Part shown: positions 32,617 to 40,091 of the stretch, piece by piece
Layout of the letters: each line of letters starts with the position of its first letter
Numbering within the stretch: the first letter of the stretch is position 1
NCBI GenBank assembly: GCA_046594445.1
Contig: JBKJSM010000057.1
Span: 24,328 to 88,327, forward strand
DNA: 64,000 bases
Direction: 5' to 3'
Source: Gaiellasilicea sp046594445
GTDB lineage: Bacteria; Actinomycetota; Thermoleophilia; Gaiellales; Gaiellaceae
Notes under the pieces: model-generated
Told to the model about the DNA's origin: nothing
Seen by the model: the letters and a program-made list of their open reading frames with translations, nothing else
Databases searched by the model: none
Translations under genes and position numbers: made by a program

Positions 32617-33767
32617 TACCAGGTGTCCAGCTCCTGGAACGGTTGCACCGTCGCCGCCGGGCGGCCGAGTACACGGCCGGTAGCCAGCTCGGCGACGAGC
32701 GTGCGCTCGTTGACGAGCGGCAGATACAGGTACGGGCCGGCCGTCGAGAAGACGCCGAACTGTGCGAGTGGGTCGTCGATCCCGTACCGGCGCGCGCCGT
32801 CCGGCCCGTAGGCGGTGACGCCGGCCCGCCGCACGCCGACGATCACCCCGCCTGCGAAGCGAAAGGAGTCGACCCTACGATCGACGAGCCGTCGCCGCCA
32901 CGTGCTCGTGTCGACGAGCCAGAGGCCGATCGACCTTGCGGCACGGGGGCCAGCCTCCGGCTTCTCCCAGCCCGAGAGCGCGAGCGTGCCTTCGGCGACG
33001 AGCTTGAGCTGGCGCCGCGACCAGGGATTCCCGACCTTGGCGAGCGTGCGTACCGCGTTGCAGCGAACGGCGAGCGAGTCGAGGACGACCTCGCAGATCT
33101 CCCCGTCGCCGTCGGCGAGCCAGGCGCGCTCTCCTTCCGGATCGATTGCGAGACCGGGCTCGGCCATGCGCACGACGTCGTTCCCCTTGCGCGCCCAGCC
33201 GCCTTGGATCCGGTCGATCCGGACAGAGCGGGCGCGCCCGTCGGCGTCGATCACGTTCAGGCGCACGGGCCCGACGCGGCCGCTGGGCCACTCCAGCACG
33301 GCGATCCGCCCGGCCGCCAGCCGGAAGTCGGCGAGTTCGCCGCGATAGCGCAGCACGCGGGTGACGCGGCGCCGCTCGGGGTCGAGCCAGACGAGCTGCG
33401 AGCCGCGCGGCGGATCGACGACGGCGACGAGCCCGCGTTCCGTCCAGCGCAGCATGTGGACCTCGCCCACGGCCGCAAGCTCCGCGCCGCCGACCACGCG
33501 CATCCGCTCGAGATCGACGAACCCCACCGCCGGGCGCTCCTGCGAGACGAGCGCGATCGTCCGCCCGTCGGGCGAGACCGCGCGCTCGGCCGTGAAGCTC
33601 CCGACCCGAAGCGACGGACCGAGCGGGCGCAGCGTCGTCGGGTTGACGCGCACGAGCCGACCGTCCGCCTGCGAGCCCTGAAGGCCGAAGAGCGTTCCGC
33701 CGCCTCCACTCGCCGGCAGTGCGACGGCCAGCGCCGCGAGTGCCGCGACCGCAACGCGACTAGCCAG
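32616..33767 (-). CDS. Secreted WD40/YVTN-like propeller protein, paralogue of the upstream gene
   Basis: About 383 residues. The start that gives a clean signal peptide (ASRVAVAALAALAVALPASG) is a CTG at 33767, eight bases inside the end of the upstream gene. The only canonical start in frame is a GTG at 33869, which would add an Arg-rich 34-residue tail lying wholly inside the upstream gene. The mature part shows propeller-blade periodicity (RTIALVSQERPAVGFVDLER, VAVVDPPRGSQLVWLDPER, WLADGDGEICEVVLDSLAV). Similar layout and phrases (RTLAKVGNP against RTLAKAPLG) show it is a tandem duplicate of the upstream gene. Function unknown. Confidence 0.72.
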   Translation of the reverse strand: MASRVAVAALAALAVALPASGGGGTLFGLQGSQADGRLVRVNPTTLRPLGPSLRVGSFTAERAVSPDGRTIALVSQERPAVGFVDLERMRVVGGAELAAVGEVHMLRWTERGLVAVVDPPRGSQLVWLDPERRRVTRVLRYRGELADFRLAAGRIAVLEWPSGRVGPVRLNVIDADGRARSVRIDRIQGGWARKGNDVVRMAEPGLAIDPEGERAWLADGDGEICEVVLDSLAVRCNAVRTLAKVGNPWSRRQLKLVAEGTLALSGWEKPEAGPRAARSIGLWLVDTSTWRRRLVDRRVDSFRFAGGVIVGVRRAGVTAYGPDGARRYGIDDPLAQFGVFSTAGPYLYLPLVNERTLVAELATGRVLGRPAATVQPFQELDTW

Positions 33768-34890
33768 GCGAGTCGTCCACGAGCAGCGTCGGGCAGCGCG
33801 TTCCGCGCGGGAACCCTGTTCGAAGCGTGCGACCGGACGCGAGATCGACGACGGCGCGCAGAAAAGCACCGCCGCACGCGTAGCCGAGACGGCCCTGCTT
33901 CTTCATCCACCACGAGCCCACGAGGTCGACGCGATAGCGCTGCCTGCCGTCAAAGCCGTACGCGGTCACGCTCAGCGCCCGGCGGCTTCGGGCGTTTTCG
34001 ACGAGTAGGACACGGCCTGCCAGCGTGAAGCTCGTCGCCGTGGGATCGATCGTGCGCGAGGTCCGGTCACGCACGTCGACGAGCCGGAGGCCGGCAGGTC
34101 TCGCGCTGGTAGCGTCTCGATCGAGGCCGGAGACCGCCAGCAACCCGTTCCCGAGCCAGCGCGCCGACCGCTCCGAGCCCAACGGTGCCTTGGCGAGTGT
34201 CCGCAGCGGCCCCGGATCGGAGACGGCGAGCGTGCGCAGATCGACGCCGAGGACGCGCTCGCCGTCGACGACGTACGCCCGGCGGCCGACCGGGTCTACC
34301 GCGAGCCCAGCGCGTGCGGCCGCCTGCCGCACGGTGACGACACGGGTCACGCCCTCCGCGTCGACGACCGCGAGCTGCACCGGGCCGATCCGACTGCGGG
34401 CGCCGAGCAGGAAGACGAGCCCGTCGGGCAGGCGGTCGAACTGATATCCGAACGGCCGGGTTAGCCGCGTCGTGCGGACGATGCGGCCGGCGAGCGGGTC
34501 GACCGCCGTGACGACGGCTCCGGAAGGAGCCTCGACGACCGCCAGGACGCGGTCGCCGGCCCACGTCACGGCGCGAGCGACGCCGCCTCCAGGCGCGAGC
34601 CGCACGCGCGAGACGACGCGCACCTCCGCCACGTCGAGGATCGTGAGCCGCTGCGGGAAGCTCGCGACCGCGAGATACCGCCGCCCAGGCGACCAGCTCC
34701 AGCTGCTCGCGTTGCCGCCGAGCCGAACGCGCGGGCCGCTCCGCGCGAGCGTGACCGGGTCGTAGCGCGCGACGATGCTGTTGCCGTAGCCGGGCGTGTA
34801 GGCGAGCCCCGGCACGGTCGCCGGGGACGAGGCCTGCGCGGCCGGCAACCCGAGGGCGGCGACCGCGAGTACGGAAGCGACGATCTTCAC
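33760..34890 (-). CDS. Secreted WD40/YVTN-like propeller protein
   Basis: 376 residues from GTG 34890, which has GGGAAGA just upstream and gives a typical signal peptide (IVASVLAVAALGLPAAQASS). ATG 34914 would add eight residues. Repeated blade-like segments: RYLAVASFPQRLTILDVAEV, VVEAPSGAVVTAVDPLAG, AYVVDGERVLGVDLRTLAV. Secreted or surface-exposed. Tandem paralogue of the gene downstream, and the third member of a unit that starts with the 34934-35632 secreted protein. No enzymatic motif. Confidence 0.78.
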   Translation of the reverse strand: MKIVASVLAVAALGLPAAQASSPATVPGLAYTPGYGNSIVARYDPVTLARSGPRVRLGGNASSWSWSPGRRYLAVASFPQRLTILDVAEVRVVSRVRLAPGGGVARAVTWAGDRVLAVVEAPSGAVVTAVDPLAGRIVRTTRLTRPFGYQFDRLPDGLVFLLGARSRIGPVQLAVVDAEGVTRVVTVRQAAARAGLAVDPVGRRAYVVDGERVLGVDLRTLAVSDPGPLRTLAKAPLGSERSARWLGNGLLAVSGLDRDATSARPAGLRLVDVRDRTSRTIDPTATSFTLAGRVLLVENARSRRALSVTAYGFDGRQRYRVDLVGSWWMKKQGRLGYACGGAFLRAVVDLASGRTLRTGFPRGTRCPTLLVDDSPG

Positions 34891-34933
34891 TCTTCCCTGG
34901 AGTATGAACCTCATCCGCTGACTCGCTCGAGCA

Positions 34934-35632
34934 TCAGCGGGCCGCGAACGGAGCGAGCCCCGCAGTCGCGAAGTCGAGCGGCTGGATGAGGGCGATCGGC
35001 GCGGGAACCCAGTACGGCGGCGCCGAGTCGGTCCGGTCGATCAGGACGCGTCGCCGCCCAGGTGCGTACCGAAGCGACCAGACAAAGCCATTCCGACCCT
35101 TCTGCCGTACGACGACCCGGAACCACGGTCCTGCGGGAGCGGCGACGGGGGAGGCGCGCATGGCTTCGGCGCGCCCGAGACGGCCCGATTCGCCGGCTCT
35201 ACCGACGCCGCGGCAGCCGCGCGGACCACACGCCTTCACCACCGTCACCGGCGTCAGGCGGGGCACGGGTCGCCAGTCCTCGGCAGGCGGATATGGCCGG
35301 AGCCCGCGCGTCCACCGCCGGAGGTCCTGGCGAAGAGCAGGCGCGGGACGTGTCCAAGCCGCGATCGCGCCCTGACGTGCGTCGGTCCAGGTCACATCTG
35401 CGCCGGGCACCCAGACGACAGAGCCAGGCCTCAGGTCGACCCTGAAGAACGGCTGGGCCTGCGGCGCCGGCAGGGCGAAGCCGTACCACGGGACGAGGCG
35501 CCAGACCGCCTGGGCGGGAACCGGACGGCACGCGGAGCTACCGCACACGCGGCCGGACTGCGGCTCCTTGGCTGCGGCGAGTCCCGGGAACGCGAACGCG
35601 AGCGCAGTCACAAGGACCAGGAACTTCGCCAT
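34934..35632 (-). CDS. Secreted protein of unknown function, Trp/Pro/Arg-rich
   Basis: 232 residues from ATG 35632, with a signal peptide (FLVLVTALAFAFPGLAAAK). The mature part is rich in Trp, Pro and Arg and holds two CG-type Cys pairs (VCGSSACRP and KACGPRGCRG). No family recognised. First in a minus-strand run with the two propeller genes and divergent from the phosphomannomutase; its upstream gap is 49 bases. Possibly a component of the same envelope system (inference from position only). Confidence 0.7.
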   Translation of the reverse strand: MAKFLVLVTALAFAFPGLAAAKEPQSGRVCGSSACRPVPAQAVWRLVPWYGFALPAPQAQPFFRVDLRPGSVVWVPGADVTWTDARQGAIAAWTRPAPALRQDLRRWTRGLRPYPPAEDWRPVPRLTPVTVVKACGPRGCRGVGRAGESGRLGRAEAMRASPVAAPAGPWFRVVVRQKGRNGFVWSLRYAPGRRRVLIDRTDSAPPYWVPAPIALIQPLDFATAGLAPFAAR

Positions 35633-35668
35633 GAGACAGTTACACCGCAGCCTGAAACCGGGTTCCCA

Positions 35669-35674
35669 TAGCAT
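35669..35674 (+). promoter_or_regulatory. Leaderless -10 box (TAGCAT) of the phosphomannomutase gene
   Basis: TAGCAT, seven bases, then ATG 35682. Confidence 0.5.
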
Positions 35675-35681
35675 CGATCCC

Positions 35682-37019
35682 ATGCTCGATCCCAAGGCAT
35701 TCAAGGCGTACGACGTGCGCGGCGTCTATCCGGATGAGCTCGACGAGGAAGGGGCGTACGCGATCGGACGCGCCTACGTCGAGCAGTTCGAGCCGCGCCG
35801 GATCGCCGTCGGCCGGGACGTGAGGCTCTCTTCGCCGACGATGGCCGCTGCGCTGATCGAGGGCGCCGCAGACGGCGGCGCCGACGTGCTCGACCTCGGG
35901 CTCGTGGGTACCGAGATGGTCTACTTCGCGGTCGCGGAGCTCGGGCTCGACGGCGGCGTCTGCGTCACCGCCTCGCACAACCCGAAGGAGTACACCGGGA
36001 TGAAGATCGTCCGCCGCGGCGCACTACCGGTTGGCGGCGAGTCGGGCCTGCTGGACGTGCGCGACCGGGCGCTGAAGCCGTTCGGCCCGGTCATCAATCG
36101 CGGTGAGATCCAGCAGCAGGACATCTGGGACGCCTTCGTCGAGAAGGTCCTGTCGTTCGTCGACGTGCCGTCGATCAAGCCGCTGCGCGTCGTGATCGAC
36201 GCGGCGAACGGCATGGCCGGCGTGATGCTCCCACCCGTCCTCGAGCGCCTGCCGGTCGATGCCGTCACCTGCTACTTCGAGCCGGACGGGACGTTCCCGA
36301 ATCACGAGCCCAACCCGCTGCTGCCCGAGAACCGCGAGTTCATCATCGGCAAGACGCTCGCGGAGGCGGCCGATCTCGGCGTCGCCTACGACGGCGACGC
36401 CGACCGCTGCTTTTTCGTCGACGACACGGGCGACTTCGTGCCCGGCGACTTCATCACGGCTCTCCTGGCCGAGTCGATCCTCGAGAAGGAGGGTGGCGGC
36501 AAGGTGATCTACGACGTCCGCGCGAGTCGCGCGGTGCCGGAGACGATCGAGCGCGCCGGCGGCGAAGCGCTGATCAACCGCGTCGGCCACGCCTACATCA
36601 AGCACCGCATGCGCAAGGACAACGCCGTTTTCGGTGGCGAGGTCTCCGCTCACTACTACTTCCGCGACTTCTCGCAGGCCGACTCGGGCGTCGTGCCGTT
36701 CCTGCTCCTGCTCGAGCTGATCTCGAAGCGGGGCATGAAGCTCTCGGAGCTCCTCGCGCCTTACCGGAGCCGCTTCTTCCTCACCGGCGAGATCAACACG
36801 CCGGTCGCCGACGTGCCGCTGAAGCTGCGGGAGATCGAGGAGCGCTATGCGGACGGCCGCGTCACGCACCTGGACGGGATCTCCGTCGACTACGACGACT
36901 GGCACTTCAACGTAAGGCCCTCGAACACCGAGCCGCTGCTGCGCCTCAACCTCGAGGCCGGCTCCGAGGAGCTGATGACGCAGAAGCGCGACGAGCTCCT
37001 TGCTCTGATCCGGTCATGA
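35682..37019 (+). CDS. manB: Phosphomannomutase/phosphoglucomutase
   Basis: 445 residues from ATG 35682, usual for the alpha-D-phosphohexomutase family. Domain landmarks: KAYDVRGVYPDEL at the start, phospho-Ser loop VCVTASHNPKEYTGMK at about 95, metal loop AYDGDADRCFFVDD at about 237, sugar-binding GGEVSAHYYFRD, and phosphate-binding RPSNTEPLLRLNLEA at the end. It interconverts hexose 1- and 6-phosphates for GDP-mannose or UDP-glucose supply. The stop overlaps the following thioesterase as ATGA. Confidence 0.95.
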   Translation: MLDPKAFKAYDVRGVYPDELDEEGAYAIGRAYVEQFEPRRIAVGRDVRLSSPTMAAALIEGAADGGADVLDLGLVGTEMVYFAVAELGLDGGVCVTASHNPKEYTGMKIVRRGALPVGGESGLLDVRDRALKPFGPVINRGEIQQQDIWDAFVEKVLSFVDVPSIKPLRVVIDAANGMAGVMLPPVLERLPVDAVTCYFEPDGTFPNHEPNPLLPENREFIIGKTLAEAADLGVAYDGDADRCFFVDDTGDFVPGDFITALLAESILEKEGGGKVIYDVRASRAVPETIERAGGEALINRVGHAYIKHRMRKDNAVFGGEVSAHYYFRDFSQADSGVVPFLLLLELISKRGMKLSELLAPYRSRFFLTGEINTPVADVPLKLREIEERYADGRVTHLDGISVDYDDWHFNVRPSNTEPLLRLNLEAGSEELMTQKRDELLALIRS

Positions 37020-37474
37020 ACATGGAGCTCGGACGCGTCACGGACCGGAGGCCGCCCTTCAAGTACTCGGCAATCGCCCGCGTCTGGTTCTCGGACACGG
37101 ATGCCCAGGGGATCGTCTACTACGGCCGCTACCTGCCCTACTTCGACCACGCGCGCACCGAGTATCACCGGCACCTCGGCATGACCGGGCTCTGGGCCGG
37201 GGGCCAGGACTTCGTCATGCGCGCCTCCAATGTCGAGTATCACGCCCCGGCGCGCTTCGACGACCTGCTCGAGATCTTCGTCCGAGCCGCCCGGATCGGC
37301 CGCACCAGCACGACCTACGAGTGCGCTGCCTACCGGATGGAGGACGACTCGCTGATGGTGACTGCGTCGCAAACGCTCGTGCTCGTCGACCTGGAGGAGC
37401 GTCGGCCCTGCGCGATCCCGGACTCCTACCGGGAGCTGATCGGCGGCTTCGAGGGCGAGGACCTCGACGCCTGA
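37016..37474 (+). CDS. Hotdog-fold acyl-CoA thioesterase (YbgC/4-hydroxybenzoyl-CoA type)
   Basis: 152 residues. The motif VWFSDTDAQGIVYYGRYLPY carries the catalytic Asp of this family; the long central helix (FDHARTEYHRHLGMTG) and the strands VEYHAPARFDDLLEIFV and TASQTLVLVDLEERRP follow. It hydrolyses acyl- or aryl-CoA esters. Coupled to manB by an ATGA overlap although the pathways are not obviously linked, so shared transcription may be incidental. Confidence 0.9.
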   Translation: MNMELGRVTDRRPPFKYSAIARVWFSDTDAQGIVYYGRYLPYFDHARTEYHRHLGMTGLWAGGQDFVMRASNVEYHAPARFDDLLEIFVRAARIGRTSTTYECAAYRMEDDSLMVTASQTLVLVDLEERRPCAIPDSYRELIGGFEGEDLDA

Positions 37475-37622
37475 GCTGTAACCAGCACGATCCGCGCACC
37501 CGCCCGGAGATCGCGCCGAGCTCCGGACGGGCGCTGCAGCTGCCGCCACCCCTCTCCCCTTACCTCTCCCGTTGTAGTCGGAAAGCCCCGCTCGTTCCAT
37601 CCCTTGATCGAGGTAACCCCTC

Positions 37623-37667
37623 CGATCGAGGGATGATCCCTCGATCGAGTGATCCGAGCTAGCTCGG
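37623..37667. terminator. Palindromic terminator array between the thioesterase and rel genes
   Basis: An 11-bp perfect stem (37623-37633 with 37637-37647, loop TGA) is followed by a 14-base perfect palindrome (37654-37667) that contains the rel stop codon. The core GATCGAG also occurs at 37606 and on both arms of the first stem. This probably ends transcription from both directions in the 184-base convergent gap. The rest of the gap holds nothing recognisable. Confidence 0.7.
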
Positions 37668-39863
37668 AGTCGAGCGGTAGGCGTCGAAGACGCCTTCGAG
37701 GTTACGCAGGACTGTCAGGAGGGCGCGCAACTCCTTCACGTCGCCGACTTCGGCCGTGTACCAGTTGCGCGCCATCCCGTCCTCGACGACGCCGCCGTAG
37801 GCGACGATGTTGGCGCCGTGCTCGGCAAAGGTGCGAGCCACGTCCTCGAGCAGCCGAGCGCGGTCGAAAGAGTCGACGGCGATCTGGACGAGGAAGCTGC
37901 TGGTCGAGGCGCCGGCCTCCCACTCGACGGGCGTGAACCGCTCCGGGTTGCGCATCAGCGCCTTCACGTTCGGGCAGTCCTCGCGGTGGATCGTGATTCC
38001 GCGGCCGAGCGAGATGTAGCCGAGGATCGGGTCGCCCGGCACCGGCGTGCAGCACTTGGCGAGCCGCACGAGCACGTCGTCGAGCCCCTGCACCTTGATC
38101 CCGAGGCTGTCGCCCGCGACGGTCGAGCGCGACTTCGGCGGCTTCAGCGGGACGACCGCCTCCTCGGCTACCTCGTCGGTCTTCAGCCGCTGTAGCACCT
38201 TGTTCACGATCTGGTTCGACTGCAGCTTCCCGGCGCCGAGCGCGATGTAGAAGTCTTCGGCCTTGCGGAAGCCCGTCTCGCGGATCACCTGCGCGAGCAC
38301 CGCGGAGCCCTGCAGCTTCTTGTACGGGAGGTTCTGCCCCTTGAGCGCGTTGTCCAGGATCTCACGCCCCTTCGCCTCGGTCTCGCCGCGAGTCTCCCGC
38401 TGAAAAAACTGCCGGATCTTGTTGCGGGCGCGCGAGGACGCAGCGAGGCTCATCCAGTCGCGCGACGGGCCACGGCCCGCCTTCGAGGTGAGGATCTCGA
38501 CGAAGTCGCCGTTCTTCAGGCGGTAGTGGAGCGGCACGATCCTCCCGTTGATCTTCGCGCCGACCGTCTTGTGGCCGACGTCCGTGTGCACGGCGTAGGC
38601 AAAGTCGATCGGGGTCGCCCCGGCGGGCAGCGTCTTGACCTCGCCCTTCGGGGTGAAGACGTAGACCTCGTCGTCGAAGAGGTCGGTGCGGAACGTCTTC
38701 ATGAACTCGCGTGGATCGGCCTCGTCCTGCTGCCAGTCCATCAGCGACTTGACCCAGGTCAGCCACTCGTCGTCGGTCTTGCCCTTGCCGCGCTTGTAGA
38801 GCCAGTGCGCCGCGATCCCGTACTCCGCCTCCTCGTGCATCTCGCGCGTCCGCACCTGGATCTCGAGCGGCGTTCCCTCCGGCCCGATCACGGTCGTGTG
38901 CAGCGACCGGTAACGGTTGAACTTCGGCATCGCGATGAAGTCCTTGAAGCGCCCGGGCATCGGCTTCCAGAGCGAGTGGATCAGGCCGAGCGCGCCGTAG
39001 CAGTCGCGCGTGCCCTCGTCGCCGGCACGCTCGACGGTCACGCGCATCGCGGTCAAATCGTAGATCTCGTTGAACTCACGACCCTTCTTGGCCATCTTGT
39101 CGTAGATCGAGTAAAAGTGCTTCGCGCGGCCGGCGATCTCCGCGGGGATGTCCACCTTGGCGAGCTCGGCGCCGAGCGCCTCGCTCGCCGTCTCGACCGC
39201 GGCCTCGCGATCGGCGCGGCGGTCCGCGACCATCGCCTTGATCTCGGCGTACTTGCGCGGGTGCAGGATCTCGAACGAGAGGTCCTCCAGCTCCCACTTC
39301 ATCGCGTTGATCCCCAGGCGGTGCGCGAGCGGCGCGTAGACCTCGAGCGTCTCCTTCGCCTTGCGCACCTGGGCCTGCTTGCCCTGGTACTCGATCGTGC
39401 GCATGTTGTGGAGCCGGTCGGCGAGTTTGATCAGGATCACGCGCACGTCCTGAGCCATGGCGACGATCATCTTGCGGTAGTTCTCCGCGTCCGACTGTTC
39501 GCGGGTCTGGAAGCTCGTCCGCGTTAGCTTCGTCACACCCTCGACGAGCTGGGCTGCCTCGGCCCCGAACTCGGACTTGAGGTCGTCGAGCTCCGTGTCG
39601 GTGTCTTCGACGACGTCGTGCAGGAGCGCTGCGACGACCGACTGCTCGTCGAGGTGGAGCTCGGCGCAGATCTTCGCCACCGCCCATGGGTGGTGCAGGA
39701 AGGGCTCGCCGGAGCTCCTGAGCTGACCTTCGTGCGCCGTCGCCGCGAAGCGGAACGCGCGCGCCAGCAGCTCCTTGTCGACGCCGGGGTTGTACTCCTC
39801 GGCTGCCGCGATCAGCTCGTCGACGAGGTCCTGATGATGCCGTTCAACGTCCACAACAGCCAT
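37659..39863 (-). CDS. rel: Bifunctional (p)ppGpp synthetase/hydrolase
   Basis: 734 residues. N-terminal HD hydrolase (HEGQLRSSGEPFLHHPWAVA, LLHDVVEDTDTELDD), synthetase with GRFKDFIAMPKFNRYRSLHT, TGS domain (DDEVYVFTPKGEVKTLPAG, FVEILTSKAGRGPSRDW), zinc-finger-like CCTPVPGDPILGYIS, and a C-terminal ACT domain. RFKD, the RxKD motif, marks bifunctional Rel enzymes. It makes and removes the stringent alarmone on the ribosome. TACACT six bases before the ATG suggests a leaderless transcript, and recJ lies convergent-side on the same strand. This is the single Rel seen in the window. Confidence 0.96.
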   Translation of the reverse strand: MAVVDVERHHQDLVDELIAAAEEYNPGVDKELLARAFRFAATAHEGQLRSSGEPFLHHPWAVAKICAELHLDEQSVVAALLHDVVEDTDTELDDLKSEFGAEAAQLVEGVTKLTRTSFQTREQSDAENYRKMIVAMAQDVRVILIKLADRLHNMRTIEYQGKQAQVRKAKETLEVYAPLAHRLGINAMKWELEDLSFEILHPRKYAEIKAMVADRRADREAAVETASEALGAELAKVDIPAEIAGRAKHFYSIYDKMAKKGREFNEIYDLTAMRVTVERAGDEGTRDCYGALGLIHSLWKPMPGRFKDFIAMPKFNRYRSLHTTVIGPEGTPLEIQVRTREMHEEAEYGIAAHWLYKRGKGKTDDEWLTWVKSLMDWQQDEADPREFMKTFRTDLFDDEVYVFTPKGEVKTLPAGATPIDFAYAVHTDVGHKTVGAKINGRIVPLHYRLKNGDFVEILTSKAGRGPSRDWMSLAASSRARNKIRQFFQRETRGETEAKGREILDNALKGQNLPYKKLQGSAVLAQVIRETGFRKAEDFYIALGAGKLQSNQIVNKVLQRLKTDEVAEEAVVPLKPPKSRSTVAGDSLGIKVQGLDDVLVRLAKCCTPVPGDPILGYISLGRGITIHREDCPNVKALMRNPERFTPVEWEAGASTSSFLVQIAVDSFDRARLLEDVARTFAEHGANIVAYGGVVEDGMARNWYTAEVGDVKELRALLTVLRNLEGVFDAYRSTPS

Positions 39864-39869
39864 CGATCC

Positions 39870-39875
39870 AGTGTA
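39870..39875 (-). promoter_or_regulatory. Leaderless -10 box (TACACT) of rel
   Basis: Minus-strand TACACT, six bases, then ATG 39863. The same hexamer is used by the cyclase-TPR gene and pdxS. Confidence 0.55.
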
Positions 39876-39932
39876 CTCGCCGAATCTGAGGTCGAACTTC
39901 CCCCGCAGGAGTACGTGTCGGAGGGGAGAACG

Positions 39933-40079
39933 ATGCTGCCGATGTCGCTCTCAGCCCGCCTCCGGCAACGCAAGGTGCGCAAGGTCGCCCGCCTCCTCGT
40001 GTCGCTCGACGACACGGCGCGGGAGGCTCGGCACCAGCCGCCACGGAAGCCGCCGGCGACCTCGCTCAGCTGGCGCTAG
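39933..40079 (+). CDS. Possible small basic protein (48 residues)
   Basis: ATG 39933 follows GGAGGGGAGAACG, a good ribosome site. The product is basic and partly helical (SARLRQRKVRKVARLLVSLD, then AREARHQPPRKPP). It fills the 200-base gap between the divergent rel start and the recJ end. No relatives known to me. The basic composition may only reflect GC-rich chance coding, so confidence is modest. Confidence 0.4.
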   Translation: MLPMSLSARLRQRKVRKVARLLVSLDDTAREARHQPPRKPPATSLSWR

Positions 40080-40091
40080 GGGCGCTGGAGG

